DNA of 58,441 bases from Sinomicrobium sp. (lineage in GTDB: Bacteria; Bacteroidota; Bacteroidia; Flavobacteriales; Flavobacteriaceae). Location: positions 1 through 58,441 of the forward strand of contig JAJUFH010000020.1 in assembly GCA_029266035.1 (NCBI GenBank), in the 5' to 3' direction. Every line of letters begins with the position of its first letter. Position 1 is the first letter of the stretch. The notes beneath the pieces are model-generated. The model saw nothing but the letters and a program-made list of their open reading frames with translations. It did not search any database and was not told the origin of the DNA. The position numbers were made by a program, and so were the translations under genes. Below are positions 24,956-34,066 of the stretch, in pieces.

Positions 24956-25930
24956 ATGAGCAAAACCGAAAGCATGAAGAAAACCCTTAAAATAGGAACT
25001 CGAGACAGCAAACTCGCCTTGTGGCAGGCCAACCGCGTAAAAGACGAGCTAGAATTACTGGAATACCAGGTTGAGATTGTTCCCGTAAAATCGCATGGAG
25101 ACCTCGTTTTGGACAAACCTCTGTACGAAATGGGAATTACAGGGATTTTCACCAAGGCTTTGGATATCGCCATGATACAAGGCGATATCGATATTGCAGT
25201 ACACAGTATGAAAGATGTGCCTACTGCCCTACCTCGTGGTATTGTTCAGGCAGCCGTACTAAAAAGAGCCGATTCTTCAGATCTACTCGTACACAAAGGC
25301 GATCTGGATTTTTTGGAAGGAGAAGGCTGTATTGCCACTGGTAGCCTTCGACGCAAGGCTCAATGGCTAAACCGCTACCCAAAACACACCGTAGAAAACC
25401 TGAGAGGTAATATAAACACCCGTATGAGAAAACTCCAGGACAGCACTTGGAACGGCGCTGTATTTGCCGCGGCCGGACTGGAACGCATCTCGCCCTTTGA
25501 AGGCACAAATATCGATCCGAAAAACTGCATCTCTCTCGATTGGATGGTTCCCGCCCCCGCCCAAGGAGCCATGCTCGCTGTCGCTATGGAACAAGACGAC
25601 TACAGCAGACAGGCTTTGGATAAACTGAACGACAAGGATACCGAAATATGCACCTATGTTGAACGACAGTTTCTCCGCGTTCTCGAAGGAGGCTGCTCGG
25701 CACCTATAGGAGCAAAGGCAAATATAGAAAATGACGAAATCGCATTTAGCGGCATACTGCTCTCTCCCGACGGACAGAAAAAGCACAGTGTACAACAACG
25801 TGCTCCCCTAGAACAATACACCACTCTCGGAAAACAATACGCTGAGGAAATACTGAACCATGGAGGAAGAGAAACCTTGGAACACATCAAATTGTTTCAA
25901 CAAAGACAGTCGGGAACAGCATCTTTCTGA
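24956..25930 (+). CDS. hemC: Hydroxymethylbilane synthase (porphobilinogen deaminase)
   Basis: Joins four porphobilinogen units into hydroxymethylbilane. 324 residues with LKIGTRDSKLALWQANRV, the catalytic Asp region SHGDLVLDKPL and the dipyrromethane cofactor Cys247 in VLEGGCSAPIGA. An in-frame Met at 24974 (MKKTLKIGTRDSK) is an equally plausible start and would shorten it by six residues. It lies 115 bases after hemA and 157 bases before trkH, with no strong terminator on either side. Confidence 0.96.
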   Translation: MSKTESMKKTLKIGTRDSKLALWQANRVKDELELLEYQVEIVPVKSHGDLVLDKPLYEMGITGIFTKALDIAMIQGDIDIAVHSMKDVPTALPRGIVQAAVLKRADSSDLLVHKGDLDFLEGEGCIATGSLRRKAQWLNRYPKHTVENLRGNINTRMRKLQDSTWNGAVFAAAGLERISPFEGTNIDPKNCISLDWMVPAPAQGAMLAVAMEQDDYSRQALDKLNDKDTEICTYVERQFLRVLEGGCSAPIGAKANIENDEIAFSGILLSPDGQKKHSVQQRAPLEQYTTLGKQYAEEILNHGGRETLEHIKLFQQRQSGTASF

Positions 25931-26087
25931 CACAAAACAGTACCGAGAATGTCGAAATAACACCTATCGTATTAAAAAAGCATTTGTTTTTTAGTATCTT
26001 ACATTTTATTAAGACCTTTGCACTTCGTGAAGTTGGTGTTTTAACCCGGTCCTATTCCGGAAAAGTAGAATGTTTTTTGGATGAAAA

Positions 26088-27842
26088 ATGCCTAAGAAAA
26101 ATTTAAAGAGCTATAGAAATCCTCTCTCTAGGATTTATGGTTTTACCGATGTTATACTGATAGTATTCTTGGTTATCGATTTCGGATATAAGGCAGATTA
26201 CCATCTTTTCAATAACAAATCGTTTACCTTGCTCGGGATAACCACGGCGCTGATTGTACTCAATTTTATCCGGCTTCGAATTTCCAGAAATTCTCCGTTA
26301 AACAATATGTACAAGGCCAATTTGGTCGTACTTATCTCTACTGTTGTTCTTACTTCTACTATATTTCTGATTGGCGACTACGACAGTATCCACAAGGCAA
26401 AAAACATCTCCTACATATTAGATAGCGGTCTTATCGTGTACTTCTTGCTCAGGCTAACCCACCTAATCAGAAAGTTGTACACCGTGTATCACAACCCTAT
26501 CATACTCTTTATAGGCAGCTTTGCAGTAATAGCCCTCATAGGTTCTTTTCTTTTGATGCTCCCCAATGCCACTACTGGAGGTATAAGGTATTTAGATGCC
26601 CTCTTTACCGCTACCAGCGCTGTATGTGTAACGGGTTTGGTCGTTATGAACACAGCTACAGAATTCACCTCTCTCGGGCAAACTATAATACTGATTATCA
26701 TACAACTAGGAGGTATTGGAATGCTGACCTTCACCTCGTTTTTTGCCTTTTTCTTCAAAGGAGGCACTTCTTTTCAGGAAGGGCTGAACATCAAGGATGT
26801 TATGGGAACCGAACATCTGAACGACGTGCTAAAGGTTGCCGTACAGGTCGTGATTTTCACCATCGTCCTCGAACTAGTCGGTGCCGTTCTTATTTTTTAC
26901 TCTATCAGTGATGTAGACCATATAGACCACAAAGTATTCTTTTCGCTCTTCCACTCCGTAGCAGCCTTTTGCAATGCCGGATTCTCTACGCTTCCCGACG
27001 GATTAGGCACTATAGGAATTAACAACGCCTACTCCTTTCAGTGGATTATTATGTTCCTCATCATATTTGGGGGACTCGGATACAACATCATATTCAACGC
27101 CTTTAAATATCTCAAAAAACTGGTAATCAATCTGATTACCTTTGGCGAATTTCGCGAACCTGTACGAGTACTCACACTCAATACCAAAATTGTTTTGACC
27201 ACCACTTTTATACTGCTGTTTGGAGGTACGGCAATAATATATCTGATGGAAAGTGGAAATATCCTCCAGGAACATCCTGGTTTTTGGGGCAAACTCACCA
27301 CGGCGAGTTTTATGTCGGTAACCTCTAGGTCGGGCGGGTATAACACCTTCGATATGGCCAACCTCACGCTTCCTGGAATACTGTTTATCACTCTACTGAT
27401 GTGGATAGGAGCCTCTCCTGCATCTACCGGTGGGGGAATAAAAACCAGTACTTTTGCTTTAGCCGTACTGAATATCATCGCAGTGGCCAGGGGCAAGGAC
27501 AACATAGAGATCGGAACGCGGCAGATAAACAACCAGTCCGTAAAACGAGCCTTCGCTATTATATGTATTTCACTCTTTGCGATAGGTATTGGCATTCTAT
27601 TGCTGTTGATATTCGAACCTCAGTTTACATTGATACAGATCGCCTTCGAAGTTTTTTCGGCATACAGCACCGTAGGACTGTCACTTGGCATCACCTCTGA
27701 GCTCAGTGATCTCGGAAAACTGACACTTATTTTTACAATGTTTTTTGGAAGGATAGGACTGCTCAACCTACTGATAGGTATGTTGCGCAGCATACAACAC
27801 AATTTTCACCGCTATCCGGAGGAAAATATTTTAATTAACTGA
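26088..27842 (+). CDS. Potassium uptake channel subunit, TrkH/KtrB type
   Basis: 584 residues. After about 150 residues with four extra hydrophobic segments comes the four-fold repeated pore domain of TrkH/KtrB proteins. Selectivity-filter segments are seen at ATSAVCVTGLVVMNTATEF, HSVAAFCNAGFSTLPDG, TSRSGGYNTFDMANLT and FSAYSTVGLSLGITSE, each with the conserved Gly. Imports potassium when gated by the cytosolic TrkA partner that follows. It stands between hemC and hemD, an unusual place for a transporter. The 22-codon frame at 27845 follows after two bases. Confidence 0.93.
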   Translation: MPKKNLKSYRNPLSRIYGFTDVILIVFLVIDFGYKADYHLFNNKSFTLLGITTALIVLNFIRLRISRNSPLNNMYKANLVVLISTVVLTSTIFLIGDYDSIHKAKNISYILDSGLIVYFLLRLTHLIRKLYTVYHNPIILFIGSFAVIALIGSFLLMLPNATTGGIRYLDALFTATSAVCVTGLVVMNTATEFTSLGQTIILIIIQLGGIGMLTFTSFFAFFFKGGTSFQEGLNIKDVMGTEHLNDVLKVAVQVVIFTIVLELVGAVLIFYSISDVDHIDHKVFFSLFHSVAAFCNAGFSTLPDGLGTIGINNAYSFQWIIMFLIIFGGLGYNIIFNAFKYLKKLVINLITFGEFREPVRVLTLNTKIVLTTTFILLFGGTAIIYLMESGNILQEHPGFWGKLTTASFMSVTSRSGGYNTFDMANLTLPGILFITLLMWIGASPASTGGGIKTSTFALAVLNIIAVARGKDNIEIGTRQINNQSVKRAFAIICISLFAIGIGILLLLIFEPQFTLIQIAFEVFSAYSTVGLSLGITSELSDLGKLTLIFTMFFGRIGLLNLLIGMLRSIQHNFHRYPEENILIN

Positions 27843-27844
27843 TT

Positions 27845-27913
27845 ATGGACGGACGAAAGAGCTTTAAAAAAATCGACAAAGAAGACACTCGTCACAAACC
27901 AAAAGAATCATGA
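27845..27913 (+). CDS. Possible 22-residue peptide between trkH and trkA
   Basis: ATG 27845 begins two bases after the trkH stop and its TGA overlaps the trkA ATG (ATGA at 27910-27913). The product MDGRKSFKKIDKEDTRHKPK-ES is strongly charged. The perfect fit between the flanking genes suggests translational coupling rather than a chance frame, but the peptide is too short to judge by composition. Confidence 0.3.
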   Translation: MDGRKSFKKIDKEDTRHKPKES

Positions 27914-28596
27914 AAATTATCATCATCGGATTGGGAAGCTTCGGATCCTCGTTGGCATTAAACCTCACCGAAACAGGAAACGAAGTTATAGGCATAGATT
28001 CCAAAATGGAAAAGGTAGACCGTTTGAAGGATGCCATAACGCACACCATCTGTATGGATGCCACCAACGAGATGGCTTACGAGGCTGTTCCGCTCAAAAA
28101 CACAGATCTCGTAGTTATTGCCATAGGTGAAAATGAGGGAGCTACCATTATTACTACAGCCATAATCAAAAAGCTTTCAAATACCAAAATCATCAGCCGA
28201 TCGCTATCCCCAATTCACGACACTGTATTGCAGGCTATGGGCATAGAAACCATAGTGCGCCCGGAACAGGAATTCGCCGAGGCTCTCGCCAAAAAGATCA
28301 ACCTGAAGAGTATGATAAACAACTTCGAGCTCGACCCTCATCACTCTATTTCTGAAGTAAAAGCATTACCGGAATACGAGGGCAAAACGCTTCAGGAAAT
28401 CGATTTCAGAAATGAACACAATCTGAATATCATAACCATTATCCGAAAAGAGACAAAAACGACCTTCTTCGGATCCCGACAATCCCTTGGAAAAGTTCTC
28501 GGTGCGGTTAACAAAGACACCGTAGTACAAGCCAATGACATATTGGTAGTGTTTGGTGCCAATAAAGATATTACTAATTTCTGTTCCCTTGAATAA
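27910..28596 (+). CDS. Potassium uptake regulatory subunit, TrkA/KtrA type
   Basis: 228 residues: an RCK (TrkA-N) domain with the nucleotide motif IIGLGSFGSSLALNLTETG and the acidic residue in IGIDSK, and a TrkA-C domain from about residue 140. A single RCK unit is the KtrA form; E. coli TrkA has two. It forms a cytosolic ring that binds ATP/ADP or NAD and opens the TrkH/KtrB pore. The stop TAA shares a base with the hemD ATG (TAATG at 28594-28598), so the potassium genes and hemD are in one transcript. Confidence 0.93.
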   Translation: MKIIIIGLGSFGSSLALNLTETGNEVIGIDSKMEKVDRLKDAITHTICMDATNEMAYEAVPLKNTDLVVIAIGENEGATIITTAIIKKLSNTKIISRSLSPIHDTVLQAMGIETIVRPEQEFAEALAKKINLKSMINNFELDPHHSISEVKALPEYEGKTLQEIDFRNEHNLNIITIIRKETKTTFFGSRQSLGKVLGAVNKDTVVQANDILVVFGANKDITNFCSLE

Positions 28597-29297
28597 TGGG
28601 GCTCAACACATACATATTATCTACAAAAAGGCTATCCTCCGATCAGCAGCTGCTTTTCGCTAGTGCAGGTCTGAGACTGGAAGAAGCCGATTTTATCGCT
28701 ACAACGCCTTTGCCTGTCGATATCACAACGGTAAAAGAACAGCTTATTTTTACCAGTAGCAATGCTGTTCGCAGTGTTTTACAACACCCCGATAGCAATT
28801 CGCTAAAGAATCGCCCCTGCTTTTGCGTAGGATCAAAAACGGCCTCTCTGCTCGAACAAAACGGATTTAAAGTACAGGTTCAAAAAGATTATGCTGCCCA
28901 ATTAGCCCCCGAAATCACAAATAATTACGCCGATAGAAGTTTCACTTTTTTCTGCGGAAATCTACGACGTGACACCCTGCCCGACGCCATGTCTGAAGCA
29001 AATATTTCATTCGATGAACTCACAGTCTACACCACCCGTCTCACCCCGGTCGTTATAGATACAAATGTACAAGGCATCCTTTTTTTCAGCCCTTCCGGCA
29101 TTAAAAGTTACCTGAAAAACAACGTTGTAGGAGACAAAGTATGCTTCTGTATCGGCACTACTACAGCAAAAAAACTAGATGGTATTACAGAACGCATTGT
29201 TGTAGCCCAACAACCTACCACAGAGAGTGTTATTGCAAGTACCATCACATATTTTAACAAAAAAGACCGACGAGGAATCACCTCAAACGGCAACTAA
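28596..29297 (+). CDS. hemD: Uroporphyrinogen-III synthase
   Basis: Closes hydroxymethylbilane to uroporphyrinogen III with inversion of ring D. 233 residues. The family is poorly conserved, but [44 protein letters not shown] and [13 protein letters not shown] are the usual landmarks of the two-domain fold. Assignment is supported by position between hemC and hemE. ATG overlaps the trkA stop by one base; hemE begins 11 bases after its stop. Confidence 0.9.
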   Translation: MGLNTYILSTKRLSSDQQLLFASAGLRLEEADFIATTPLPVDITTVKEQLIFTSSNAVRSVLQHPDSNSLKNRPCFCVGSKTASLLEQNGFKVQVQKDYAAQLAPEITNNYADRSFTFFCGNLRRDTLPDAMSEANISFDELTVYTTRLTPVVIDTNVQGILFFSPSGIKSYLKNNVVGDKVCFCIGTTTAKKLDGITERIVVAQQPTTESVIASTITYFNKKDRRGITSNGN

Positions 29298-29308
29298 AAA
29301 TAATAAAC

Positions 29309-30340
29309 ATGATTAAAAACGACTTGTTTCTAAGAGCTCTTGACGGAGAAAGTGTTTCGCGCCCTCCAGTGTGGATGATGCGTCAGGCCGGCAGATATCT
29401 GCCCGAGTTTCGTGCACTTCGGGACAAATACGACTTTTTTACGCGTTGTCGCACCCCTGAGCTCGCAGCCGAAATTACCGTACAACCCATACGCATCGTA
29501 AAACCAGATGCCGCCATATTGTTTTCCGATATACTGGTCGTTCCCCAAGCAATGGGTATAGAAGTACAGATGAAAGAAAGTGTAGGTCCTTGGCTGCCCA
29601 ATCCCATCCGCTCAGTCCAAGATGTGGAAAAGGTAGTCGTTCCCAATATCGAAGAAAGTCTAGGCTACGTGATGGATGCCATACGCCTTACTAAAGAGGA
29701 ACTGAACGGAGAGGTGCCACTTATCGGATTTGCAGGCTCTCCATGGACTATCTTCTGCTATGCCGTAGAAGGAAAAGGATCTAAAAGTTTCGACACTGCC
29801 AAGGGTTTCTGTTTTTCCCAACCCAAAGCTGCACACCAACTGCTTCAGAAAATTACCGATACAACCATCGCCTATTTGAAAGAAAAGGTACGCACAGGGT
29901 GCGATGCTATACAGATCTTCGACAGCTGGGGCGGAATGCTTTCTCCGGAAGATTATCAGGAGTTTTCCTGGAAGTACATCAGTCAAATTGTCGAAGCTCT
30001 CGCCCCACATACCCGAGTGATTGTATTTGGCAAAGGCTGCTGGTTTGCACTTCGCGAAATGGCGTCGAGTAGTGCCAGTGCATTAGGAGTAGACTGGACC
30101 TGTTCTCCAGAAAATGCCCGATACCTCAGTGGAGGTGATATCACCCTACAGGGAAACTTTGACCCCTCCAGGTTATTGTCCCCTCCAGCTATCATTAAGA
30201 AAATGGTACACGAAATGATAGATCGATTCGGAAAAGACCGCTATATCGTCAATCTCGGACACGGTATTTTGCCAAACATTCCGGTAGATCATGCCAAGGC
30301 ATTTATAGATGCCGTAAAAGAATACGAAAAGAAGATGTAA
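29309..30340 (+). CDS. hemE: Uroporphyrinogen decarboxylase
   Basis: Removes the four acetate carboxyls of uroporphyrinogen III. 343 residues with the N-terminal signature [16 protein letters not shown], the substrate Asp region [27 protein letters not shown] and the closing [10 protein letters not shown]. The stop TAA shares its last base with the start of the DUF6973 gene (TAATG). Confidence 0.97.
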   Translation: MIKNDLFLRALDGESVSRPPVWMMRQAGRYLPEFRALRDKYDFFTRCRTPELAAEITVQPIRIVKPDAAILFSDILVVPQAMGIEVQMKESVGPWLPNPIRSVQDVEKVVVPNIEESLGYVMDAIRLTKEELNGEVPLIGFAGSPWTIFCYAVEGKGSKSFDTAKGFCFSQPKAAHQLLQKITDTTIAYLKEKVRTGCDAIQIFDSWGGMLSPEDYQEFSWKYISQIVEALAPHTRVIVFGKGCWFALREMASSSASALGVDWTCSPENARYLSGGDITLQGNFDPSRLLSPPAIIKKMVHEMIDRFGKDRYIVNLGHGILPNIPVDHAKAFIDAVKEYEKKM

Positions 30341-30864
30341 TGTCGGTATGGCGCCTCATAAGGTCTTTGAACTGGAAACAAATTGCAAGCCTTGTCCAGA
30401 TTTTTATAAAACAGCCCCTTATGTTGCTCCCTTCGATAAAGGCTACGGCAAAATGTATGTCCATCTGCCAGCAGCTCTACCCGGGAAAACACCAAGGTGA
30501 TGGTCCGGAGAACGCTTTCAGACACTCGCTGTGGAACATACTCCTCGCCAATGAAGCCCTAAAGTGGAACAGAAACGACAAAGACAAGGCCTTGCAATGG
30601 GCTCTGACCCTCACCACTTGGCACGAAGATTTTGCGCCAAACACCCCATTGCGAAGGGCTATGGATATGCACAACAACAAGGTGGGTAGAACATTATTTG
30701 CAACTTGGCAGGATAAAATACCTGAGCTCAAAAGGTCTGAAATCGTCGATCGACTGAAGGCCCTCATCCCGGAAAGCAGGCCTATTCAAACTGCAGAAGA
30801 TGTTGAAAAAGGAGAAAATTACTTGGTTCACATAGAACCATCTAACGATAAACAGCAGATATGA
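30340..30864 (+). CDS. DUF6973-like conserved protein in the heme operon
   Basis: 174 residues, unknown function. Seen: an N-terminal hydrophobic patch, NAFRHSLWNILLANEAL near 60-76, LTLTTWHEDFAPN and MDMHNNKVGR near 108-117. The spaced His, Glu, Asp and Asn residues look like a metal- or catalytic centre. This pattern fits my recollection of DUF6973. The gene overlaps hemE by one base at its start and hemF by four at its end (ATGA 30861-30864), so it is translationally coupled to both. A role connected with heme synthesis is inferred from position only. Confidence 0.75.
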   Translation: MSVWRLIRSLNWKQIASLVQIFIKQPLMLLPSIKATAKCMSICQQLYPGKHQGDGPENAFRHSLWNILLANEALKWNRNDKDKALQWALTLTTWHEDFAPNTPLRRAMDMHNNKVGRTLFATWQDKIPELKRSEIVDRLKALIPESRPIQTAEDVEKGENYLVHIEPSNDKQQI

Positions 30865-31766
30865 AAGAGAAATTCTATCACTATATTCAAGAGCTTCAAG
30901 ACAGTATTACTGCGCAATTAGAAGCCGAAGACGGCAAGGCTGTATTCCGGGAGGACCTCTGGAAACGTCCGGGCGGTGGTGGTGGACGTTCCCGTGTTAT
31001 TGAGAACGGAAAGGTGTTTGAAAAAGGAGGTGTGAATATTTCTAAAGTTTTCGGCAAACTTCCCCAAACCATGCAAAAGCACTTCGGAGTACAAGATGCC
31101 GATTTTTTTGCATGCGGATTAAGTTTAGTTTTACATCCTGAAAATCCCTTTGTCCCCACCGTACACGCCAACTGGAGGTATTTTGAAATGTACGACGCAC
31201 AGGGCAATGTGGCCGACCGGTGGTTTGGAGGTGGACTCGACCTCACACCCTATTATTTGTTTGAAGAAGATGCAGTTCACTTTCACCAGGTGTGTAAAGC
31301 GGCTTGTGATCAATTTCATCCCGATTTTTACACCAACTTTAAAGAAAAATGCGACCGCTACTTTTACAATGCGCACCGCGATGAATCGCGGGGAGTAGGC
31401 GGACTCTTTTTCGACTACTGCAGACCAACAGACGATATGCCGCTCGATCGATGGTATGATTTTGTGACGGCAGTAGGAAACGATTTTACAAAGGCTTATC
31501 TTCCCATAGTACAGCGCCGAAAAGGCATGGATTACACCGAAAGTCAACGAAACTGGCAGGAAATACGACGAGGCAGATATGTAGAATTCAACCTCGTTCA
31601 CGACAAGGGAACCCTGTTTGGGCTCAAAACTAACGGGCGTATAGAGAGTATACTGATGAGCCTGCCTCCTCGAGTGCAATGGGTGTACGACTATCATCCG
31701 GCCAGTGGCAGCGAAGAAGAAAAATTGCTCCAAGTATTAAAAGAACCCGTATCCTGGGTCAAATGA
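30861..31766 (+). CDS. hemF: Oxygen-dependent coproporphyrinogen III oxidase
   Basis: Converts coproporphyrinogen III to protoporphyrinogen IX with molecular oxygen. 301 residues with the glycine-rich WKRPGGGGGRSRVIENGKVF, HANWRYFEM, WFGGGLDLTPYYLFEEDAVHFH and EFNLVHDKGTLFGL, all hallmarks of HemF. Presence of HemF rather than HemN means the cluster suits aerobic growth. The next gene hemB starts 25 bases on. Confidence 0.97.
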   Translation: MKEKFYHYIQELQDSITAQLEAEDGKAVFREDLWKRPGGGGGRSRVIENGKVFEKGGVNISKVFGKLPQTMQKHFGVQDADFFACGLSLVLHPENPFVPTVHANWRYFEMYDAQGNVADRWFGGGLDLTPYYLFEEDAVHFHQVCKAACDQFHPDFYTNFKEKCDRYFYNAHRDESRGVGGLFFDYCRPTDDMPLDRWYDFVTAVGNDFTKAYLPIVQRRKGMDYTESQRNWQEIRRGRYVEFNLVHDKGTLFGLKTNGRIESILMSLPPRVQWVYDYHPASGSEEEKLLQVLKEPVSWVK

Positions 31767-31791
31767 TTTACTATTATCAAAAAAAACAACT

Positions 31792-32784
31792 ATGTATCCA
31801 TTGAAAAGAAACCGAAGACTGAGACAAAACAGCGCTATTCGAAACCTTGTAAGGGAAACAACGCTTTCCCCCGACGATTTTTTGGTACCGCTCTTTGTCA
31901 CTGAGGGCAGTGGTAAAAAAGAAGAAATCGCTTCCATGCCCGGCTATTACCGTTACAGCCTCGACCTGTTGGAAAAAGAAGTCAAAGCGCTTTGGGCCTT
32001 GGGCTTGAAGTCGGTTTTGCTTTTTGTCAAGGTTCCAGACAATCTCAAAGACAACAAAGGCACAGAAGCTATAAACCCCGACGGACTTATGCAACGCGCT
32101 GTAAAAACCGTAAAAAACGCTGTCCCGGAAATGCTGGTTATGACCGATGTGGCTATGGATCCCTACTCCTCTTACGGGCACGATGGTATAGTAGAAAACG
32201 GCAAGATACTCAACGATGCCTCTGTAGACGTATTGGTAGAGATGAGTCTCTCTCACGCCCAGGCTGGCGCCGACTTCGTAGCTCCCAGCGATATGATGGA
32301 CGGTCGTATTCTGGCCATCCGCGAGGCTTTTGAAGACGACAACTTTACCGATACCGGCATCATGAGCTATAGCGCCAAATACGCCTCGGCATTCTACGGT
32401 CCATTCCGCGAGGCCTTAGACTCCGCTCCTGTAGACCTTAAAGGAGTGCCAAAAGACAAAAAGAGCTACCAAATGGACTACGGAAACCGCATAGAAGCGC
32501 TGCGCGAAACCGAAATAGACATAGACGAAGGAGCTGATATCGTAATGGTAAAACCCGGACTGTGCTACCTCGATATCGTTCGCGATATCAAAAACGAATT
32601 CGATATTCCTCTTGCAGTTTATCAAGTAAGTGGAGAATACGCCATGATCAAAGCCGCTGCGGAAAAAGGCTGGCTGGACCACGACGCGGTCGTACTGGAA
32701 CAACTCACAGCTATCAAACGCGCAGGTGCCGATATCATCGCTTCCTATTTTGCCGCAGATGCGGTAAAGCTACTGAATAGATAA
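31792..32784 (+). CDS. hemB: Delta-aminolevulinic acid dehydratase (porphobilinogen synthase), Mg-type
   Basis: Condenses two aminolevulinate molecules to porphobilinogen. 330 residues. The Schiff-base lysines lie in AFYGPF...KKSYQMDYGN and in VMVKPGL. In place of the zinc site with three cysteines (DxCxCxxYTSHGHC) the protein has TDVAMDPYSSYGHDG near residue 117-131: Ala, Asp and Asp replace the cysteines. This is the form that needs magnesium instead of zinc. It is the last gene of the heme cluster, followed by a terminator. Confidence 0.97.
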   Translation: MYPLKRNRRLRQNSAIRNLVRETTLSPDDFLVPLFVTEGSGKKEEIASMPGYYRYSLDLLEKEVKALWALGLKSVLLFVKVPDNLKDNKGTEAINPDGLMQRAVKTVKNAVPEMLVMTDVAMDPYSSYGHDGIVENGKILNDASVDVLVEMSLSHAQAGADFVAPSDMMDGRILAIREAFEDDNFTDTGIMSYSAKYASAFYGPFREALDSAPVDLKGVPKDKKSYQMDYGNRIEALRETEIDIDEGADIVMVKPGLCYLDIVRDIKNEFDIPLAVYQVSGEYAMIKAAAEKGWLDHDAVVLEQLTAIKRAGADIIASYFAADAVKLLNR

Positions 32785-32842
32785 TCTGTGTTTTATCCGA
32801 TAGACAATGAGAAAATTAAACAGACTAAGCCGGATTGACTTC

Positions 32843-32879
32843 AGCTTCAGAAAGTTTTGAGTTCTGAATGCTTTTTTTT
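32843..32879 (+). terminator. Intrinsic terminator after hemB
   Basis: AGCTTCAGAA (32843-32852) pairs with TTCTGAATGCT (32862-32872) with one bulged T, and is followed by eight T. It ends the heme cluster 59 bases after the hemB stop. Confidence 0.8.
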
Positions 32880-32911
32880 AAAATTCTCGTATTTAACCGT
32901 ATTTTTGTATT

Positions 32912-33283
32912 GTGGAAAAGCAGCGCTTTAAAATATGGGTTTCCCTTTTCTTTGCATTTGTGTGGACGGTGTCCTTTCTCGGTTCTTCACATCACGGTGT
33001 AAAGACATTCGGTATTGCTCATCACTCATCCGACGACACCACGCGCCTGAGTATGGCACAGGCTACTGTTTTTCCCGGTATTATGTGGGAAGAAGAGTCT
33101 TCTCAGAGTTTTTTTTCCGGAAAAATAAAAATTCTCGCATACGGCCTGCCTGTACTCCTTACTGTCTATATCAATGTACCTGAGCTTCTCACAAGTCGTG
33201 AGTTACAAGAATCCTCAAAAAAAACAACTGATTTAAAACTTCTTATAGAACAGCTGATTTTTCCCTTTCACTTCTTTTACTAA
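32912..33283 (+). CDS. Unknown small exported or membrane protein
   Basis: 123 residues, not recognised. GTG start. A basic start (MEKQRFKIW) and hydrophobic run (VSLFFAFVWTVSFLGSS) form a signal peptide or anchor. A second hydrophobic stretch (ILAYGLPVLLTVYINVPELL) lies near residue 75-95 and the C-terminus LIEQLIFPFHFFY is aromatic. The middle has His and Asp residues (GIAHHSSDDTT). TATTTTTG immediately upstream (32900-32907) could be a -7 box, leaving almost no leader. There is no ATG nearby, so the exact start is uncertain. Confidence 0.5.
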   Translation: MEKQRFKIWVSLFFAFVWTVSFLGSSHHGVKTFGIAHHSSDDTTRLSMAQATVFPGIMWEEESSQSFFSGKIKILAYGLPVLLTVYINVPELLTSRELQESSKKTTDLKLLIEQLIFPFHFFY

Positions 33284-33451
33284 GCAAATTTCTATATCCT
33301 TTACTATCATTTTAACAACAATCCTTATCTGCAATCACATAAGGACTGTATACCCGTTGGCAACATCGGGTTAACACAATTTATTCTCAATTGGGAGTTC
33401 TACACACAAAGATGAAGAACTACTCATAAAACACAATAACAACTTACAACA

Positions 33452-33928
33452 ATGGATATTGTATCTCTTGAAATGGGACTGCTCTTCCTTGCAGTCTTTA
33501 TGGCTCCTGTAGCGTATTTTCTCTACAAGCAGCGCTCTAAAAAGAAAGAAACAGACAAATTTGTAAATACTATCTGCAGCGAAAACGGTGTAAAAAAAGA
33601 ACAAACCGACACCATAGGAAATTATGTTTTTATCACCGACAAATCGAATAAAAAACTGCTGGTTTATCACCAAAAAAACAATGATTTCAAGATTGCACAA
33701 CTCGGGGAATACTCTGGATGTTACGTCTCTAAATCCTGGGACAAAGAGGGTTCTAAACGAGATATTCTAGGCACTATTACACTGATATTTAAGACTATTG
33801 CTCAGAGCGATAAACCCTTTCGTATACCCTTATTTGACGAGACCTATGAAAACCCACTGGAAGCAGAAGTCATTCTGTACGAAGCCGAAAAACTGTCTCG
33901 TCGGATAAACACTGAAATATTCGTGTAA
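33452..33928 (+). CDS. Unknown protein with N-terminal membrane anchor
   Basis: 158 residues, not recognised. One transmembrane helix near residues 8-24 (MGLLFLAVFMAPVAYFLY) is followed by a Lys-rich stop-transfer (KQRSKKKE), leaving about 130 residues in the cytoplasm that alternate strands and charged turns (FITDKSNKKLLVYHQ, IAQLGEYSGCYVSKSW). It is a single-gene unit followed by a terminator at 33949. The 168 bases before it hold two small inverted repeats (CCTTAT/ATAAGG and ACCCG/CGGGT). Confidence 0.65.
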   Translation: MDIVSLEMGLLFLAVFMAPVAYFLYKQRSKKKETDKFVNTICSENGVKKEQTDTIGNYVFITDKSNKKLLVYHQKNNDFKIAQLGEYSGCYVSKSWDKEGSKRDILGTITLIFKTIAQSDKPFRIPLFDETYENPLEAEVILYEAEKLSRRINTEIFV

Positions 33929-33948
33929 GTCCGGAAGGCTTATTTTGC

Positions 33949-33985
33949 ACAAGTTGAGGTCGTCTTTTTGGGCGACCTCTCTTGT
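33949..33985 (+). terminator. Intrinsic terminator after the anchored unknown protein
   Basis: GAGGTCG (33956-33962) pairs with CGACCTC (33973-33979), extended by ACAAG/CTTGT (33949-33953 and 33981-33985), then TTTTG. Confidence 0.75.
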
Positions 33986-33991
33986 TTTGAA

Positions 33992-34022
33992 TTGAAATAA
34001 CAGTCTTTTTTAATTACCTTAG
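33992..34022 (+). promoter_or_regulatory. Probable promoter of ogt
   Basis: TTG (33992-33994), 20 bases, TACCTTAG (34015-34022), a one-mismatch -7 box identical to that of peptide gene 3. The GTG start of ogt follows 45 bases downstream. Confidence 0.5.
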
Positions 34023-34066
34023 CTTCTCTATCAACACCCATCGATAACAACAAATACCGACGAATT

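Noticed and set aside
26010-26050. ACTTCGTGAAGT palindrome before trkH as an operator
   Set aside because: Arms are only five bases and it has no partner copy in the window; judged chance.
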